A stretch of DNA of 64,000 nucleotides from Riptortus pedestris. Taxonomy: Eukaryota; Arthropoda; Insecta; Hemiptera; Alydidae. Position numbers and translations under genes: made by a program. This document shows, piece by piece, positions 44,397-55,738 of the stretch. The notes beneath the pieces were generated by a model. That model saw only the letters and a program-made list of their open reading frames with translations, ran no database searches and was not told the origin of the DNA. The stretch's first letter is position 1. Every line of letters starts with the position of its first letter. The DNA lies in contig CM032232.1 in the NCBI GenBank assembly GCA_019009955.1, positions 68,924,001 to 68,988,000 on the forward strand, written 5' to 3'.

Positions 44397-45504
44397 TATA
44401 TATATATATATATATAAAATTGTAACCTCTGTCTGTACATTGATTTTTTTCGCGAAATTTTACGATAACTTTTCGTTTCACATGTCATAGACACCATACT
44501 TAACTGCATTTTGTTTCTTTCGTGTATGTTTGTTTGTTTGTTACCTTTTCACGCATAAACGGCTGAACCGAATTTTATGAAACTTGGTATGTATATTACT
44601 ACTAGCCCAACTTAGACTTTAGGCTATATTAATATTCTCTAAGACGAACAGGAGTGGGGGTTATAAGGGAAGCCTGAAATTAAAAATAGCGATATTTCTT
44701 TTCCTATTGGTTTTTCGGCAAATATGAACATAACAAAAGTTGTTTATTTTGTAATTTAAAGTAACTTTTGTTATATGCACTTTTGCCTTATACGGAAGTA
44801 TAAATGAGTTATACGCTAAAAACTATAGAGGGAGTCCACAATTTTATTTGGCACAAAAGACTCAACCGAACTAAACCAAACTCGGTATGTGAATTAGTAC
44901 TAACGTCTTCCTTATAATAAGCCATACCAACATTTCTAGGGACGGGCAGGAGTGGGGGTTATAAGGGAAGCCAGAAATTAAAAATAGCGATATTTCGTTT
45001 CCTGTTGGTTTATCGGGAAATATGAACATAACAAAAGTTGTTTATTTTATTATTTAGAGTAACTTTTGTCATATTCATTTTTGTCTTTTAACAAAGTATA
45101 AACGAGATATACACTATACACTAAAGCGGGGGTCAACTATTTCATTGGGAGCGATTAACCGAACTTAAAAAAACTTGGTATGTCAATTAGCATTAATTTT
45201 TCCATGGTTATAAGCTATATTAAAATTTTGGGTTAGAACGGGAGGGGGGTTAAAAGGGAGGCCTGAAATAAAAATTCACCATATTTACATGTATAAGAGA
45301 CGGAAAATATAAAAATATCGAAGTCAGTGAAGCCTTATCGAACAAATATTCTATTATTAGCAAATCCCCGGCAACGACGGGTATCAATCGTAAACACTGG
45401 GACGGGTAAATGTCAAAATATTGTGCAATGTAATGCCTGCTAAAAAATACCATCACCATCCAGCCTCTAATGAATTCCCGGGCGAAGCCGGGTATCTGAG
45501 CTAG
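44397..45504 (+). mobile_element. Non-autonomous Helitron H4
   Basis: Short TA linker, the same start, two modules, and the end hairpin with CTAG at 45501-45504. Right neighbour is the cut TA core of a HINE-like element. Confidence 0.78.
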
Positions 45505-45505
45505 T

Positions 45506-45643
45506 ATAGATATACAGTTTTGAACGGACCTCATTTTCGTCATCTACTAGGTAGGATCGATGGACATTTGAAGAAAAATTTCGAAAATTCCGTCATGAGT
45601 ACAACCTCAATAGCTGATTTCCCTTAAGGGAAATCTGCTAAAA
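45506..45643 (-). mobile_element. HINE-like terminal fragment
   Basis: cagttttgaacggacctc through gatttcccttaagggaaatctgctaaaa. The remainder of the element is missing to the left, where the Helitron array begins. Confidence 0.75.
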
Positions 45644-46195
45644 TGGGTACTTGTGTATTATATCCACCACATTTTAGTTCCACTAGTTTCACGCTAGAAT
45701 GCGCTACTGAAGTGCGACACTAGCTCTCCCAGGCTAATGAGGTTATCTTTTGTCATAGTTGCGTTTGCTGTTTATATGCGTTTGATGTTTATTGTGCTGT
45801 TTAGTGTTTCTTAGTCCTTTAAAAATGTCTCTTTGGGATTTGCCAACGACTGAAGAAGACGCTGTTAAATATTTACAGGAGAGGAATATTTTAGCTATCA
45901 GAAGAAAGTGTTCTAAATCACATTGTATGAAACTTTATAGTGGAAAAAAGTGTTTTTTTGGAAGTGTAATGTAAGAAAGTGTGGTGAGCAAGTCGGCGTT
46001 CGGATTGGCACTTGGTTCGAAGGAAGTAAAATTCCATTTTGTAATGCATTGAAGTTCATTTACTGCTGGTGCGAAGAATTGACATCTGTCAATTTTGGCA
46101 AAAAACAACTCAAAATTTCCAATAAGTGCATTTTAAATTGTATTTCCACACATTTCCCGCCTAAATGTGAATAAAATATTTTATTTTTAAAAATT
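45644..46195 (+). mobile_element. Merlin transposon copy 2, truncated
   Basis: The left terminal repeat tacttgtgtattatatccacc, a promoter-like 5' part and the transposase start at 45826 ([20 protein letters not shown]). The frame shifts at about 45960, where a base is lost in a T-run. The second half 45950-46174 ends early ([20 protein letters not shown]) through an internal deletion with a different breakpoint from copy 1. The right terminal repeat is lacking. Confidence 0.78.
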
Positions 46196-46204
46196 AAAAA
46201 TCAT

Positions 46205-46585
46205 TAGAGCTTGAACCATCATATGTCATATCATATGACACTTGGCCAAAGTTTTTTCCAAGAATTTCGTAGAGTGGTATCTTTTATTTCTTCCCAAGCT
46301 TGAGCGACAGTATAAATTGCATCTTTTATATTGAAAGACATCATTGCCTCAAACAGGTTACTGCCTGCTTCTGTTTCTTCTAATAAGGAGCTGACATATT
46401 ATCGTCTGTATCTCTTTTTCAACCACTCGATAACACCCTGAGATCGGTTGGATCAAGGGTGTCACATGAGGGGGTAGAAACATTGCTCCAATGTTTCCCA
46501 TTTTCAATTCATTTTCAGAAGGATGACAGGGAGCATTGTCGAGAAGCAAGACTGCATTGAGTGTCATTTTCAAGTGTTTTTCTAA
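46205..46585 (-). pseudogene. Tigger/pogo-like transposase fragment
   Basis: The minus-strand peptide HLKMTLNAVLLLDNAPCHP carries the second catalytic D of pogo-type DDE transposases. FLPPHVTPLIQPISG follows, then, after a frame change, DAIYTVAQAWEEIKDTTLRN and SWKKLWP, all typical Tigger C-terminal blocks. N-terminal DNA-binding domains are absent. It is cut at its upstream side by the R1-type LINE. Confidence 0.75.
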
Positions 46586-47665
46586 TCTCACAATTAAGCC
46601 GGCCAAGGAAGTTAAATATTTAGGAGTGACAATTGGCGAACATCTTACTTGCATCCAACATATAAAACAGCTCCAGAGTAAAGTGAATATGAAATATGCA
46701 CGATTAAATTGTCTGGCAGGAAAAACATGGGGCCTAAATTATAAATGCAGAAATATATTATATAAGGCATTATACCTTCCCATAGCTTTATACGGTGCTC
46801 CTAGTTGGGGGAACAACTTTACTAGAAATGAGAAAAATCTTCTGGCCCGAACCCAAAGAAAAGCACTACTTCTTACAACAAGAGCGTATTGCACAATATC
46901 CACCGACGCACTCCAAGTAATAGCGGGACAATTACCTATAGACCTTGAACTTCAGCTGCGGGTCGGAAAATATAACTTGAAACGAGGTCTTCCAGCAAAG
47001 ATTGCAAATAGCGTATTTGTAGTAAACAAAGGGCGCCTAAAAGAAATCATCCCTGCCATGAGAAGAGTGCCCGTGGAAGAATGGCAACGCCGCTGGGACT
47101 CTTCAACCAAAGGAAGATGGACACACCAGTTCTTCCCACTCGTCAACAAAAGAATGGAGGCAACCTGGTACGTTCCAGACTTCTGGACAACTCAGATAAT
47201 CTCGGGGCATGGCGATTTTAACGCCAAACTACATACTTTCAAAAGGAAGGAAGATCCTAAATGCAAGTGTGGAGAAATCGAAGATGGCCGCCATATATTA
47301 CTGGACTGCACTTATTATACAAGAGAGAGACTAGAATTAGCAGGAGAATTCTCCCTTCTTGAATGGCCTCCAACAGCATTAAAAGAACTTGTTGAAAGCA
47401 AAGACATTTTTATAGCATTTAAGAAATTTACTAATAGTGTATTACAAAAAAAAAAAATAAATAAATTAAGTAATAAATATATGTAAATAAATAACTAAAA
47501 TAGTTTTAATTAGTGTAAAGTAACAAATTAGAATATGATATAGTTTAGAAATATTATAGACAATTGTTAGCATTATTAAAATAGTTAGAATTAAGGACTT
47601 AGAATTAGTTTAAAAGGTATATTGGAATTCCGCTCAACAGAGCAGCGGCATTCCAATTGCGGGCG
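46586..47665 (+). pseudogene. R1-type LINE 3' end (5'-truncated)
   Basis: The open frame from about 46586 to 47486 begins within the RT thumb (KEVKYLGVTIGEHLTCIQHI) and ends with the C-terminal zinc motif CKCGEIEDGRHILLDC. It is intact as far as it goes and contains the conserved YGAPSWGN block. The 3' untranslated part contains ggaattccgctcaacagagc near 47627. Upstream sequence in the same frame (46536-46585) is the Tigger fragment read backwards, not LINE. 5' truncation is the normal outcome of target-primed reverse transcription. Confidence 0.82.
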
Positions 47666-47918
47666 CCCAAAAATTTAACCGAATAGTTGCTATAACCACT
47701 TATTTTATTAATGCACAAAGCTCATCCTCGCTGCTTAGAAAGCACCAAGGAAGAGTTACCACAGACCTATTTAAAATCCTGGAAATCAAAATTCAAAAAA
47801 GAAATTGGAAAGTACCGCTTGTATAAGGGCAGCCTTAAGGTAAAGCGGGGGCAGAGAAGGATAAAAAAAAAAAAAAAAAAAAAAAGAGAGAGAGAGAGAG
47901 AGTCGCGTATTTGGAAAG
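47666..47918 (+). repeat. Unassigned sequence with poly-A and (GA)n run
   Basis: A run of about 22 As, then GAGAGAGA at 47862-47902. The open frame over it is not recognised. Confidence 0.4.
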
Positions 47919-48493
47919 TGTGACGTAGATCAAAGAAACCGACAGAATGTTCTAGGTCCGACCAGTACCTTCCTGCCAGACGTCGAATAGTCCAGACAAT
48001 TCCCCTTTGATGTATGCCGCCGCCCTATATGAAGAAGGGCTAGCCGCGAGCGAGTCAGTTTTATTCTCACCTGTCTTGATGTTCACATCAGTGCTACAGT
48101 GCGACTTAGTGCAGCGCGGTAAAGTGTTTTTATAAGAAGAACAGTGTTGTGCCGTGACTGTAAGTAACAGTTTAGTACTGTGTTTAAGACAGTGCAGTGC
48201 CGCGAAGTAAAGGACAGTGAAGTGCCACGAAGTAAAGGACAGTGCAGTGCCGTCTTTCTGTGAATTTCAGTGACCGTGAGTGAATTGTTGGACTGTGAAA
48301 TCTGAAGAACAGTGACGCTATCAGTGTAATACTGTGAGTAGTAATAATCAAGAATATTGTGCATTGTGAAATAAATTGTGCAGTGATAAAACTTGTGTGA
48401 AAAATAAAAGCTGTGAAACTAGTGTGTGTTTAATTTTGCAATCCAAAAGAACTCTTATTAACGTTTATTACTGGTTTTGTAATAAAACGTAAC
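47919..48493 (+). mobile_element. Possible solo LTR or retroelement leader
   Basis: Runs from tgtgacgtagatc to aaacgtaaca. It has a GC-richer middle, serial gtgcagtgccg/agtaaaggacagtg short repeats and aataaa near the end, as many insect LTRs do. No target duplication was found, so this is tentative. Confidence 0.35.
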
Positions 48494-49689
48494 AATATAT
48501 ATATTACAAGATACGATCACTATACATCTCCAAGGTCCTAGATTTATCCTAGCTAAACCAGATAAACCCAAACTTCATTGCACCGTAGACTACTTGCAAT
48601 GTTTTTGGTTTTGGGTAGACCCCTGCTTACCTAATATTGATTTTTGAAAATTCATCAATTTCAAATTGTTTTTGCTGAAGTCTAATTGTAGTGAAATGTA
48701 GAAGAAAATACGATAAAAACTCGTTAATTTTTATATATTTATTGATGAAAATGAATTTAAAATAAAACTAAGTAATTACATGAAATCAATAAATACAAAT
48801 AAACGCTTTTTAGTCTAAATTCTCACTTACTTGTCCGTGGGGTCAGACTGGAGGGCTGATTAAAGTTCTAGGCATCCTCATACTGGGTAATGCCTATCAT
48901 TAGTCAGCTTATGTAGGCTACAGGCTACGGAGGGATGGCTATCTAAGAACACAAAAATTTGAATGGAATTTTCTCAACTGATGACTTTGCTGGCGTAAAT
49001 GGATTTTTCCTTATGATGCCTTTATGCTGGATGGTCTGATGCAGAAGGCAATAGGAAACCACTGCAAGTCCTTATGACCCTTTTATTCCGTTGTTCGGTT
49101 CCGTGAAAATCAGGTTTACCTGTTCACGAGATTAATTACTAGGTGTAGCAAGTAAATACTGTATATCACTCTTACCGAAACATGAATTCCGTGACCTAAA
49201 CCGAATCATCCGGTCGCACTGACCGGGAAGGGTTAATTCTAATCCCCATCTACTAATTCGTTATTTGTATTTATTGTTACATAACTTGTATCACATTTAA
49301 TCTATTATTGTCATGTTTAATCCCTTCATTGAAATCACTGTCATCCGTACGATACATAGATCGTGACGATGAGTGTTTTATTGGCCCGTGGCTCTAGGAA
49401 GGCTCGTAGCAAATCACAAGGTACACAACATACGAAAACCGAATTAACCCGTATCGTAGACCAGCAATGCGTAGACTGTTAACCGAAACAAGAGGTACAC
49501 GAGACCGGAGAAAAACAAGCAATAGTCAAGGTCAAATGCCGTTGACAAACTATCTCAAAACACTTTCTGTGTGTAGAGGAAGGAAGGACTCACGCTAATG
49601 ATCTGGAGAGCCCACCTATATTAGCTGCTCTACCAATACATGAAATATTAAAATCTCTACCGGCCTCTCAGACCGGTGTTTCGGTAACA
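48494..49689. other. Unassigned repeat-like region
   Basis: Mixed composition with 'gaaggcaataggaaaccactgc', reminiscent of LINE or SINE 3' sequences. No coding domain recognised on either strand. Confidence 0.35.
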
Positions 49690-49690
49690 G

Positions 49691-49755
<65 letters not shown>

Positions 49756-49824
49756 TTTTGGGCATATCATAAGGCACAACATCTTCATCACAAATATATT
49801 TGATGGTAAAGTCCTTTGGCCATA

Positions 49825-49905
49825 GGGGTATAGGAGGAAGGCCAAGAAAATCCTATTTTGAAGACATCGAGCGTTGTATGGATTTCGGTGAGTATAGTAT
49901 ACGTA
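49825..49905 (+). pseudogene. RTE-like LINE C-terminal remnant, copy 2
   Basis: GRPRKSYFEDIERCMDFGEY on the + strand, matching the fragment at 18789-18925 (there on the minus strand). Confidence 0.45.
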
Positions 49906-50686
49906 GTAAGGTCCAAAAGTTTCCGGCCTTTCTTTCAACAAAATTTTGTTGACTGCGTGACTTTTGCCTTTAAAGGAGGCGCTTCTCCTGGTCTTCTCCA
50001 TTCCATGGACTCTCTTTTGCTGAGTGGGTCATAATATAGAACCATTGTCTCATCCCCAGTTACAATTGAGTCCAAAAACTTCTTTGGGCCGGCATTAGAC
50101 TCGCGTAAAAATTCATTGCAGCAGTGAACTCGTTCCTGTTTTTGATGAGCTGAAAGAATTTTTGGAATCCATCTTGCACTAACCTTGTTCATATGCAAAT
50201 GTTCTTTGATGATCCTCAAAACACTTGTTTTTGAAAGCCCCAACCTCGCTGCTATTTCCTTGGTTTTCTGTCGTCGGTCAGGCAGCAATTCAGATTCCAC
50301 AAGTTGGATTGTTTCAGAAGTGACAGCTTCCAGTGGGTGACCGGGACGTGGGTCCTCTTCTTGACTTTCTCTCCCTAATTAAATAATTTTGCCCATTCTT
50401 TCGCTGTGGAATACGAGGGGGAGGACTGCCTGTATACACAATCCAAGCGCTCTTTAATTTGTGCAGGAGTAAGACCCTCATTACAAAAGAATTTAATTAC
50501 CGCACGGTACTCAAGTTAAAACATTATAAAAATGGGGAGATTCCTTTAAGGCTGGACACTGACTGACAAGACTGAGGAAGTGCGGGCGATGGGTATGGAG
50601 TGAGCAGGCATGGACCTGCATAGGCGTGCAGCTCCGGCACGTTTGAAGGAGGGCAAGCAGGACAGGCCGAAACTTATGGACCTTAC
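49906..50686 (-). mobile_element. Mariner-like element, 3' half deleted
   Basis: Terminal repeats gtaaggtccaaaagtttccggcc and its near-complement ggccgaaacttatggaccttac, flanked by TA inside acgta/tacgt. Only 781 bp. Confidence 0.8.
49935..50520 (-). pseudogene. Mariner transposase N-terminal half
   Basis: Minus strand. AVIKFFCNEGLTPAQIKERL then, past a stop or frame change near 50380, the helix-turn-helix (EIAARLGLSKTSVLRIIKEH). The WVPHEL-equivalent block RWIPKILSAHQK and the first catalytic D in SIVTGDETMVLYYDP follow. After the ETFGPYY-type junction near 49940 the other catalytic residues are missing. Confidence 0.78.
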
Positions 50687-50876
50687 TACGTATATACATA
50701 CACTCTCTCTCACACACACAAACACACACACACAGACGTATGGTTACATAAATATATATCGATCTGAACGGGCCTCATTTTAGTCATCTCTTGGGCGGGA
50801 TCAATGGACATTAGAGGAAATATTTCAAAAATTGTCTGAGTCCAACCGCAATAGCTCAAGGGAAATTTGTTAAAAA

Positions 50877-51334
50877 TAGGGGGGGGGGCGTGAAGCATTT
50901 CCGCAATCTTTATTACGTGATGTGATTATTCCTGAGTATCCTCCATAGTAGAAAGTAACGAGAAAATTAGTTTCAATGATGTAGTTATAAACGTTAATGA
51001 ATCGGTAAGAATGCAGAGGAATTCACATGGCAATCCTTGACCTTATGTGATGTTAAGTAAAACATTTTTATTTTATATAATTATGAGAAGTTTGATAAGT
51101 TCAAGTGAAACACGAAATTACACGGCAGTTAACATGCAACTTTATTATTAATAAATATCGTGTGAAATATAGACGCTGCAGCGGAGCATTGTTTTTTGTT
51201 TACCTCAACTTGTATAGTTATCGATTCTCTTTGAAGCGTGTGAATTAAAGGAACAAATAACACATTGGCTTTAAGGAAATCTACTATTAACATGAAAATG
51301 AATCTGCTAATCTAATTATCTATAATATATAAAT
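50877..51334. other. Intergenic, nothing recognised
   Basis: Starts with a G-run (50880-50888), otherwise AT-rich. Confidence 0.35.
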
Positions 51335-51745
51335 AAAACTCTAAGGTTTGTCTGATTTTCTCTTTAAATTCAAGGTGATCAGTTTTTTTCCACGTTTCAG
51401 ATTTATAAGAACAATGGTATCAAAATTGAAAATCTAGTATGTCTGCCTGTCCAGGAAGGCATTAGTACATACAATGGATTTACCATCGTTTTTTTCTGTG
51501 TCCATTTCTAATGGCCTAAGAAATATACTATTACACTAAACATAAATTCCAAATCTTGGCAATATAGAGAGGTGGCCTTAAGTGCCTCATATTTGGGCAA
51601 TGAAACATAAAGTTTTTGGAAAATGGATTCATCAAAATAGATTGTGATGCTATGGAGTTTTATTAAAACACAGTTGTAGAAAAGTGTAATTTATTCCCAG
51701 TTGCCTTTTTTGAATCTTTCAGGACAGAAAGATGAACTTTCCATT
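51335..51745 (+). repeat. Dispersed repeat U, copy 2 (longest)
   Basis: 'aaaactctaaggtttgtctgattttctctttaaattcaag' and 'agaacaatggtatcaaaattga' match 13095-13260. Its right part resembles 18540-18665. No coding. Confidence 0.5.
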
Positions 51746-51844
51746 AAAACCTTTGTTAGATATAAACTATGTAATGATATGAGAAATTTTAAAATGAAAA
51801 TCTCTACTTTCTTCAACCGCAATAAATGTCAAACCTATTGCACA

Positions 51845-51992
51845 AGGCGAGATCGATTCCCGAGCGAGTTTATTTAGTGACAGAAATCACTAAATAAAAT
51901 CCTTAGTCCTAGCCTTGCTAGAAAAGGGTGGTAACCTGTAGACAATTCGTCCCAATTAGCCTTAGTTGCAAAAAGTGGACGTTAATAAATAA
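51845..51992 (+). mobile_element. SINE, 5'-truncated
   Basis: A 'gagatcgattcccgagcg' B-box-like remnant, the body 'tagaaaagggtggtaacc' and the tail 'gtggacgttaataaataag'. Confidence 0.75.
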
Positions 51993-52470
51993 GGGAGATC
52001 CTGGGTAAAGCTAAACCCGGTGGTACTCATGGAGGCTTACTGGCGATTCTTATGAAGGTCGAGCCCATGTATAGCTTCCCGTTGAAGGTCCTAGGATCAA
52101 TGATGCTAGCGACATCATGATCAATCCATCATTTGGTAGCCCATCACGCCGGAGGAGACCGCAAGGCACATACTATGCCGCTGGTCGGTGTTTGGGGTTC
52201 ACTTTGCCTGGCCGTGGGGTCAGGCAAGGTGACTCGCTTTCACCGATTTTATTCAATATGGGTGCTGGCCACGTTATTAATCAACCATAACATAGGTTGA
52301 TTCTGTTGGGAAGAAGTCATGTAGAAGATAGATAGAACTCCAATGAAACCGCACCAAAAACTGAAAGCTTTAGGTACATAAGTTCCTACCCGATGATTCC
52401 ATGGGCTTATAGTGGTACTGCGATAGCCACGTATAGATCCATAATAATGGGCTTTCCTTAATACCCCTGT
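51993..52470 (+). pseudogene. R2-type LINE reverse transcriptase fragment
   Basis: The + strand codes GRGVRQGDSLSPILFNMGAG, the RT palm block as in R2-like elements. Further on, with stops, it reads PMKPHQKLKALGT and WAYSGTAIATYRS-like thumb sequence. The FxDD segment itself was not found intact. Confidence 0.6.
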
Positions 52471-52488
52471 TGGGTCATAATGACGATT

Positions 52489-53080
52489 TCATACCACGTA
52501 CGCAACCCAATAACGAAAACACGCCTTACAAATCACCTCGTCGTCCCGATAGATCCTAAGCCTGCGAGTATATGGACAGATGCTAATGATGTGGCCCATC
52601 GTCTCCAGTGCGTCACAACCAGCTCGGCAAATGGCATTCCTCCTCCGCTCCGGCTGACCACGGGAAGTCTTCATCCTCGTAGGGATTGCCCCTCCCACAA
52701 TCCTCAAGAAACCAACGAATTGCTTTCCTGACAATTCCGTCTCTCTAGATTTGTCCATCCAATAGATGGTCATCTTATTGCATTCTCTCAAATCATTACG
52801 GGCAACCTTCGCTTATAGCTCATTCATACATACCACACTCACAACCAGGACCTTATCAGGTGACAACTCCCCGCTAAGTGCATGCCTCACCGTAAGTGAA
52901 TCACCCTTCTCTCCCAACCTGTGTACCAAAGAACTTCATAAGATGGGCGTAAGATGAGTAATTGAATGGATACCCATACTACCATACCTACGACCCGTAT
53001 GAATCAAAGCATTACTAGAATCCGGTGGAAGATGCAACCATTTGTGAACAAAAGCTCTTATACCTACATCTATTCGACAG
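52489..53080 (-). pseudogene. R2-type LINE C-terminal fragment, opposite strand
   Basis: Minus strand: HKWLHLPPDSSNALIHTG, then, after stops, MTIYWMDKSRETELSGKQ and the zinc-binding motif CRAGCDALETMGHIISIC followed by PYTRRLRIYRD. These are the blocks that normally follow the RT thumb in R2-like proteins. Here they lie inverted next to the RT fragment. Confidence 0.65.
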
Positions 53081-53367
53081 AGCTACCCAGGATGGGCTTT
53101 CCATGGCTGTAAAAGGTGTGAGACGAAAGACGAGACCGGTTAAACGTAATGCATTTTATTAACAAAACATCAAAAATAAACTGTTATTAACTCTTCACAG
53201 CCTCTATTCGGACTCCTATTGTCACTGTACAGATAAATGCACTATAACCAAAACGTGGTAGCACAACGCAAAAATAAATGCTGCGACATAAAATTGGAAG
53301 TCAACAAAATTATCGTTGAAACAAGTCTACGGAGAAAGGAATGGATTCAAAAATTTAAAAAGAAGAA
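53081..53367. other. Unassigned
   Basis: AT-rich, no element recognised. Confidence 0.3.
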
Positions 53368-54175
53368 GTATTTAAACGAAATAACGCAAAAGTATTTTTG
53401 AATGGTTCCAAAATAATGTTTAATTCAAAAAACATTCTTATAATTAACTTATTTTAAACTAATTACTTAGTAGTTATTTGTGTAAGGAATACATTTTTCC
53501 ACCTGCATAGTTTCATGTAAAAAAACAAGTTCTTTCTTTGTGCCACAATACGTACAGCTAGCAGTTACAATGTTCGAAAATGCCTCCTTCCTCATCAATA
53601 TACTTTTCAAAAGACAGTATTTGAAATTTCTTTTGGCACTCTGTATTTGTGCTACTGAAATTGAATTTATCCCCAATCTGATTTAATTTTTCATGTTTTC
53701 AATATTCTGCGACCTGTTCTTTATCCCTCCCCATAGAAAATAATCCATTACTGTCAGATCGGATGACCTGGGTGCCCAGTTGCGACAGATAGTGTGTGGG
53801 GATTTCTTTTATTGTTGATCGAGTAATGATTGAGAAGTGGGAAGGAGATCCGTCAAGCTGCGCCAAATTTAATTTCTTTCCATCAGGAGCCTTCTATTTA
53901 ATTTAAAAGTTCTTTATTTGCCAAGTGGTTGAAGACTGAACTATTTAATGCTTTATCAAAAAAAAATGTTTCTTCCCTGGAAGATATCGCACCTTTTTTT
54001 TTACATGAAACTGTGGAGGTGGAAAAATGTATTCATTTTACGAATAATTACTACGTAATTAATTTCAAATAAATTATTCTAAGAACGTTTTTATGTAATG
54101 TTCATGGTTTTTGAAGTAAACATTTTTTGTTGACCCATTCAAGAGTACTTTTGCGTTATTTCGTTTAAATACTTA
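53368..54175 (-). mobile_element. Long-TIR Tc1/mariner-type relic
   Basis: About 170 bp inverted arms. The left arm (aagtatttaaacgaaataacgc ... ttccacctgcatagtttcatg) matches the complement of 53985-54175. The interior, read on the minus strand in several frames, gives AQLDGSPSHFS (second D block) and NWAPRSSDLTVMDYFLWG (third D block). That suggests a Tc1/mariner transposase C-terminus related to DD41D types. Heavily mutated. Confidence 0.55.
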
Positions 54176-54727
54176 AACAATAAAGATTTGTGCATTATTG
54201 GACTAAACGATGCGTCAAATCGAAACAAACTCGTTTTAGAATTTGATTTTCTACAAGAATCCATCGTAAAAAAGCAGAGCATTCCATTGGGAATTCCATA
54301 GTTTTAGTCGCCGGAGAAGTACTGGATGATTATGGGATGGATCGCGAAATGTCATGGAACCCTTTTTGTTAAACTATTAATAGTATTTTTTTTTTACGTA
54401 GAAATAGAGAATATGTTGCGAGATGAGCTCATTAGTGTGTCAAACCAGCACTTGAGAAATCTGCTTAGGTTACATAGACACCTCGTGTGTTTAAGTGTGG
54501 CCTGTGAAAACAATGTTGATATAATATTTGAACTGATGCCAAGAATGAATTCAGTCTCATTTATTCAAAGTACAGTAACGACGACTAGAAGTGAGGGTTG
54601 ACTGAAGGTTCAAAATAATTAAATCCAAATAACTCGCTTAATATTCCAGTTAAGAAAAAATGTATAGGACAACAACTGTAGAGCATTAAATGACTGATCA
54701 TATACAATCTTTTAACCTGATTCATTA
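54176..54727. other. Unassigned, with HINE-like trace
   Basis: 'gagaaatctgcttaggttac' at about 54454 is an eroded HINE-like end. The following sequence resembles 19355-19430. Confidence 0.35.
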
Positions 54728-55231
54728 TGTAGCATATGCTATATGGTTGCTAGGTGATGAAACCTACTCTTACTGTTACCTTGTTAATAAATTAGTTGAA
54801 TAATGGCGTTACTCAATGAAATGTTAGTTATTAATATTACATTGGCAGAGATCCAAGGGGAGAGAGTTTGCCAAGGGGGAAGAATGAGCAGAGCAAGTGC
54901 TGGGTGCCAGGGGTGGTGGAGGAGCGAACGGGGCATCATTCTTACAAAGTTCTGGCAGGTGGACGTACCAAGCGAAAGCACGCGGACCAGAGATGGGGCG
55001 GTGGACGAGCATCCATCCCAGATGACAACCGAGGAGGAGTGTCAACCTAAGGTGGAGGAAGATCCGAAAGTTTGGTGGGGAGAAATGTAGCATATGTTGT
55101 ATGGTTGCAATCTAATGCAGCATATGCTATATGGTTGCTAGGTGATGAAACCTGCTCTTACTGTTACCTTGTTAGTAAATAAGTTGAATAATGGCGTTAC
55201 TCAATGAACTGTTAGTAATTAATATTATACA
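54728..55231 (+). mobile_element. Miniature Ty3/gypsy-like element (two LTR-like repeats, collapsed interior)
   Basis: A direct repeat of about 110 bases beginning tgtagcatatg at 54728 and 55087, each ending ..ATT(AT)ACA. The second copy has an extra roughly 33 bp duplication at its start. The interior of about 245 bp codes, in one frame, KCWVPGVVEERTGHHSYKVL, the chromatin-proximal end of gypsy integrases. It ends with a purine stretch ggtggggagaaa before the second repeat. No target duplication identified. Confidence 0.6.
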
Positions 55232-55738
55232 TAATAACTGAAATATTTTGAATTTTCAAATTCCCCAATTGCTGTCCCAAGGAGATTGCATTAAACAAAA
55301 ATGGCATATTATCAACGTTTTCAGTGTATAGATTAATATATTTTGTGTAAATCAATGATCGTGTTTATTCTTGAATTAATGGGGTTATTAATTTATCCAA
55401 AAAGATAATATACCTCGCACTAATTTTCTATTGGAATAAAAACAGTTTGATCAAATTTACGTTATTTTAAAAACGAAAACTTATTTTTCTTACAGAAATT
55501 CTAATACTCCTAAGCGATTCTGGGACTAAAATATAACTAACAAAAGGTGGAATCTATTCAGGTGAAAATGTAGGAGAAAAGTCATACTAGACCGAATGGA
55601 AATAAATTATTTTGGACCTGTGAAGAAGTGGTCTAATGGACTATTAATTAAAATAGGTTTATTATGGTAATTACTCATTAAATTGGTCTAGGAGTTATAG
55701 TGGGAGGTAGGTGAGAGCGAACAGTCCAGTCAGCAAGG
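55232..55738 (+). other. 5' flank of CYP4 gene 2
   Basis: AT-rich; would hold the promoter and 5' leader. No TATA box or initiator could be fixed with confidence. Confidence 0.4.

Larger units (their letters stand above)
49690..50876 (-). mobile_element. HINE-like remnant with LINE tail and mariner inserted
   Basis: The (TA)n core 49692-49751 and the reversed end 50757-50876 (ggcctcatttt..gtcatctcttggg..gggaaatttgttaaaa). Between them lie an RTE-like tail (49825-49905) and a mariner (49906-50686). Confidence 0.55.

Noticed and set aside
46536..46585. Start codon of an R1-type protein at 46536
   Set aside because: The first residues are the Tigger fragment read on the other strand; the LINE is 5' truncated at about 46586.
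47711..47923. 70-codon lysine-rich open frame
   Set aside because: Ends in a poly-A and GA run; it is likely noncoding repeat flank.
54803..55093. Several overlapping open frames upstream of CYP4 gene 2
   Set aside because: Only one frame makes sense, as a gypsy integrase tail; the others are shadows.
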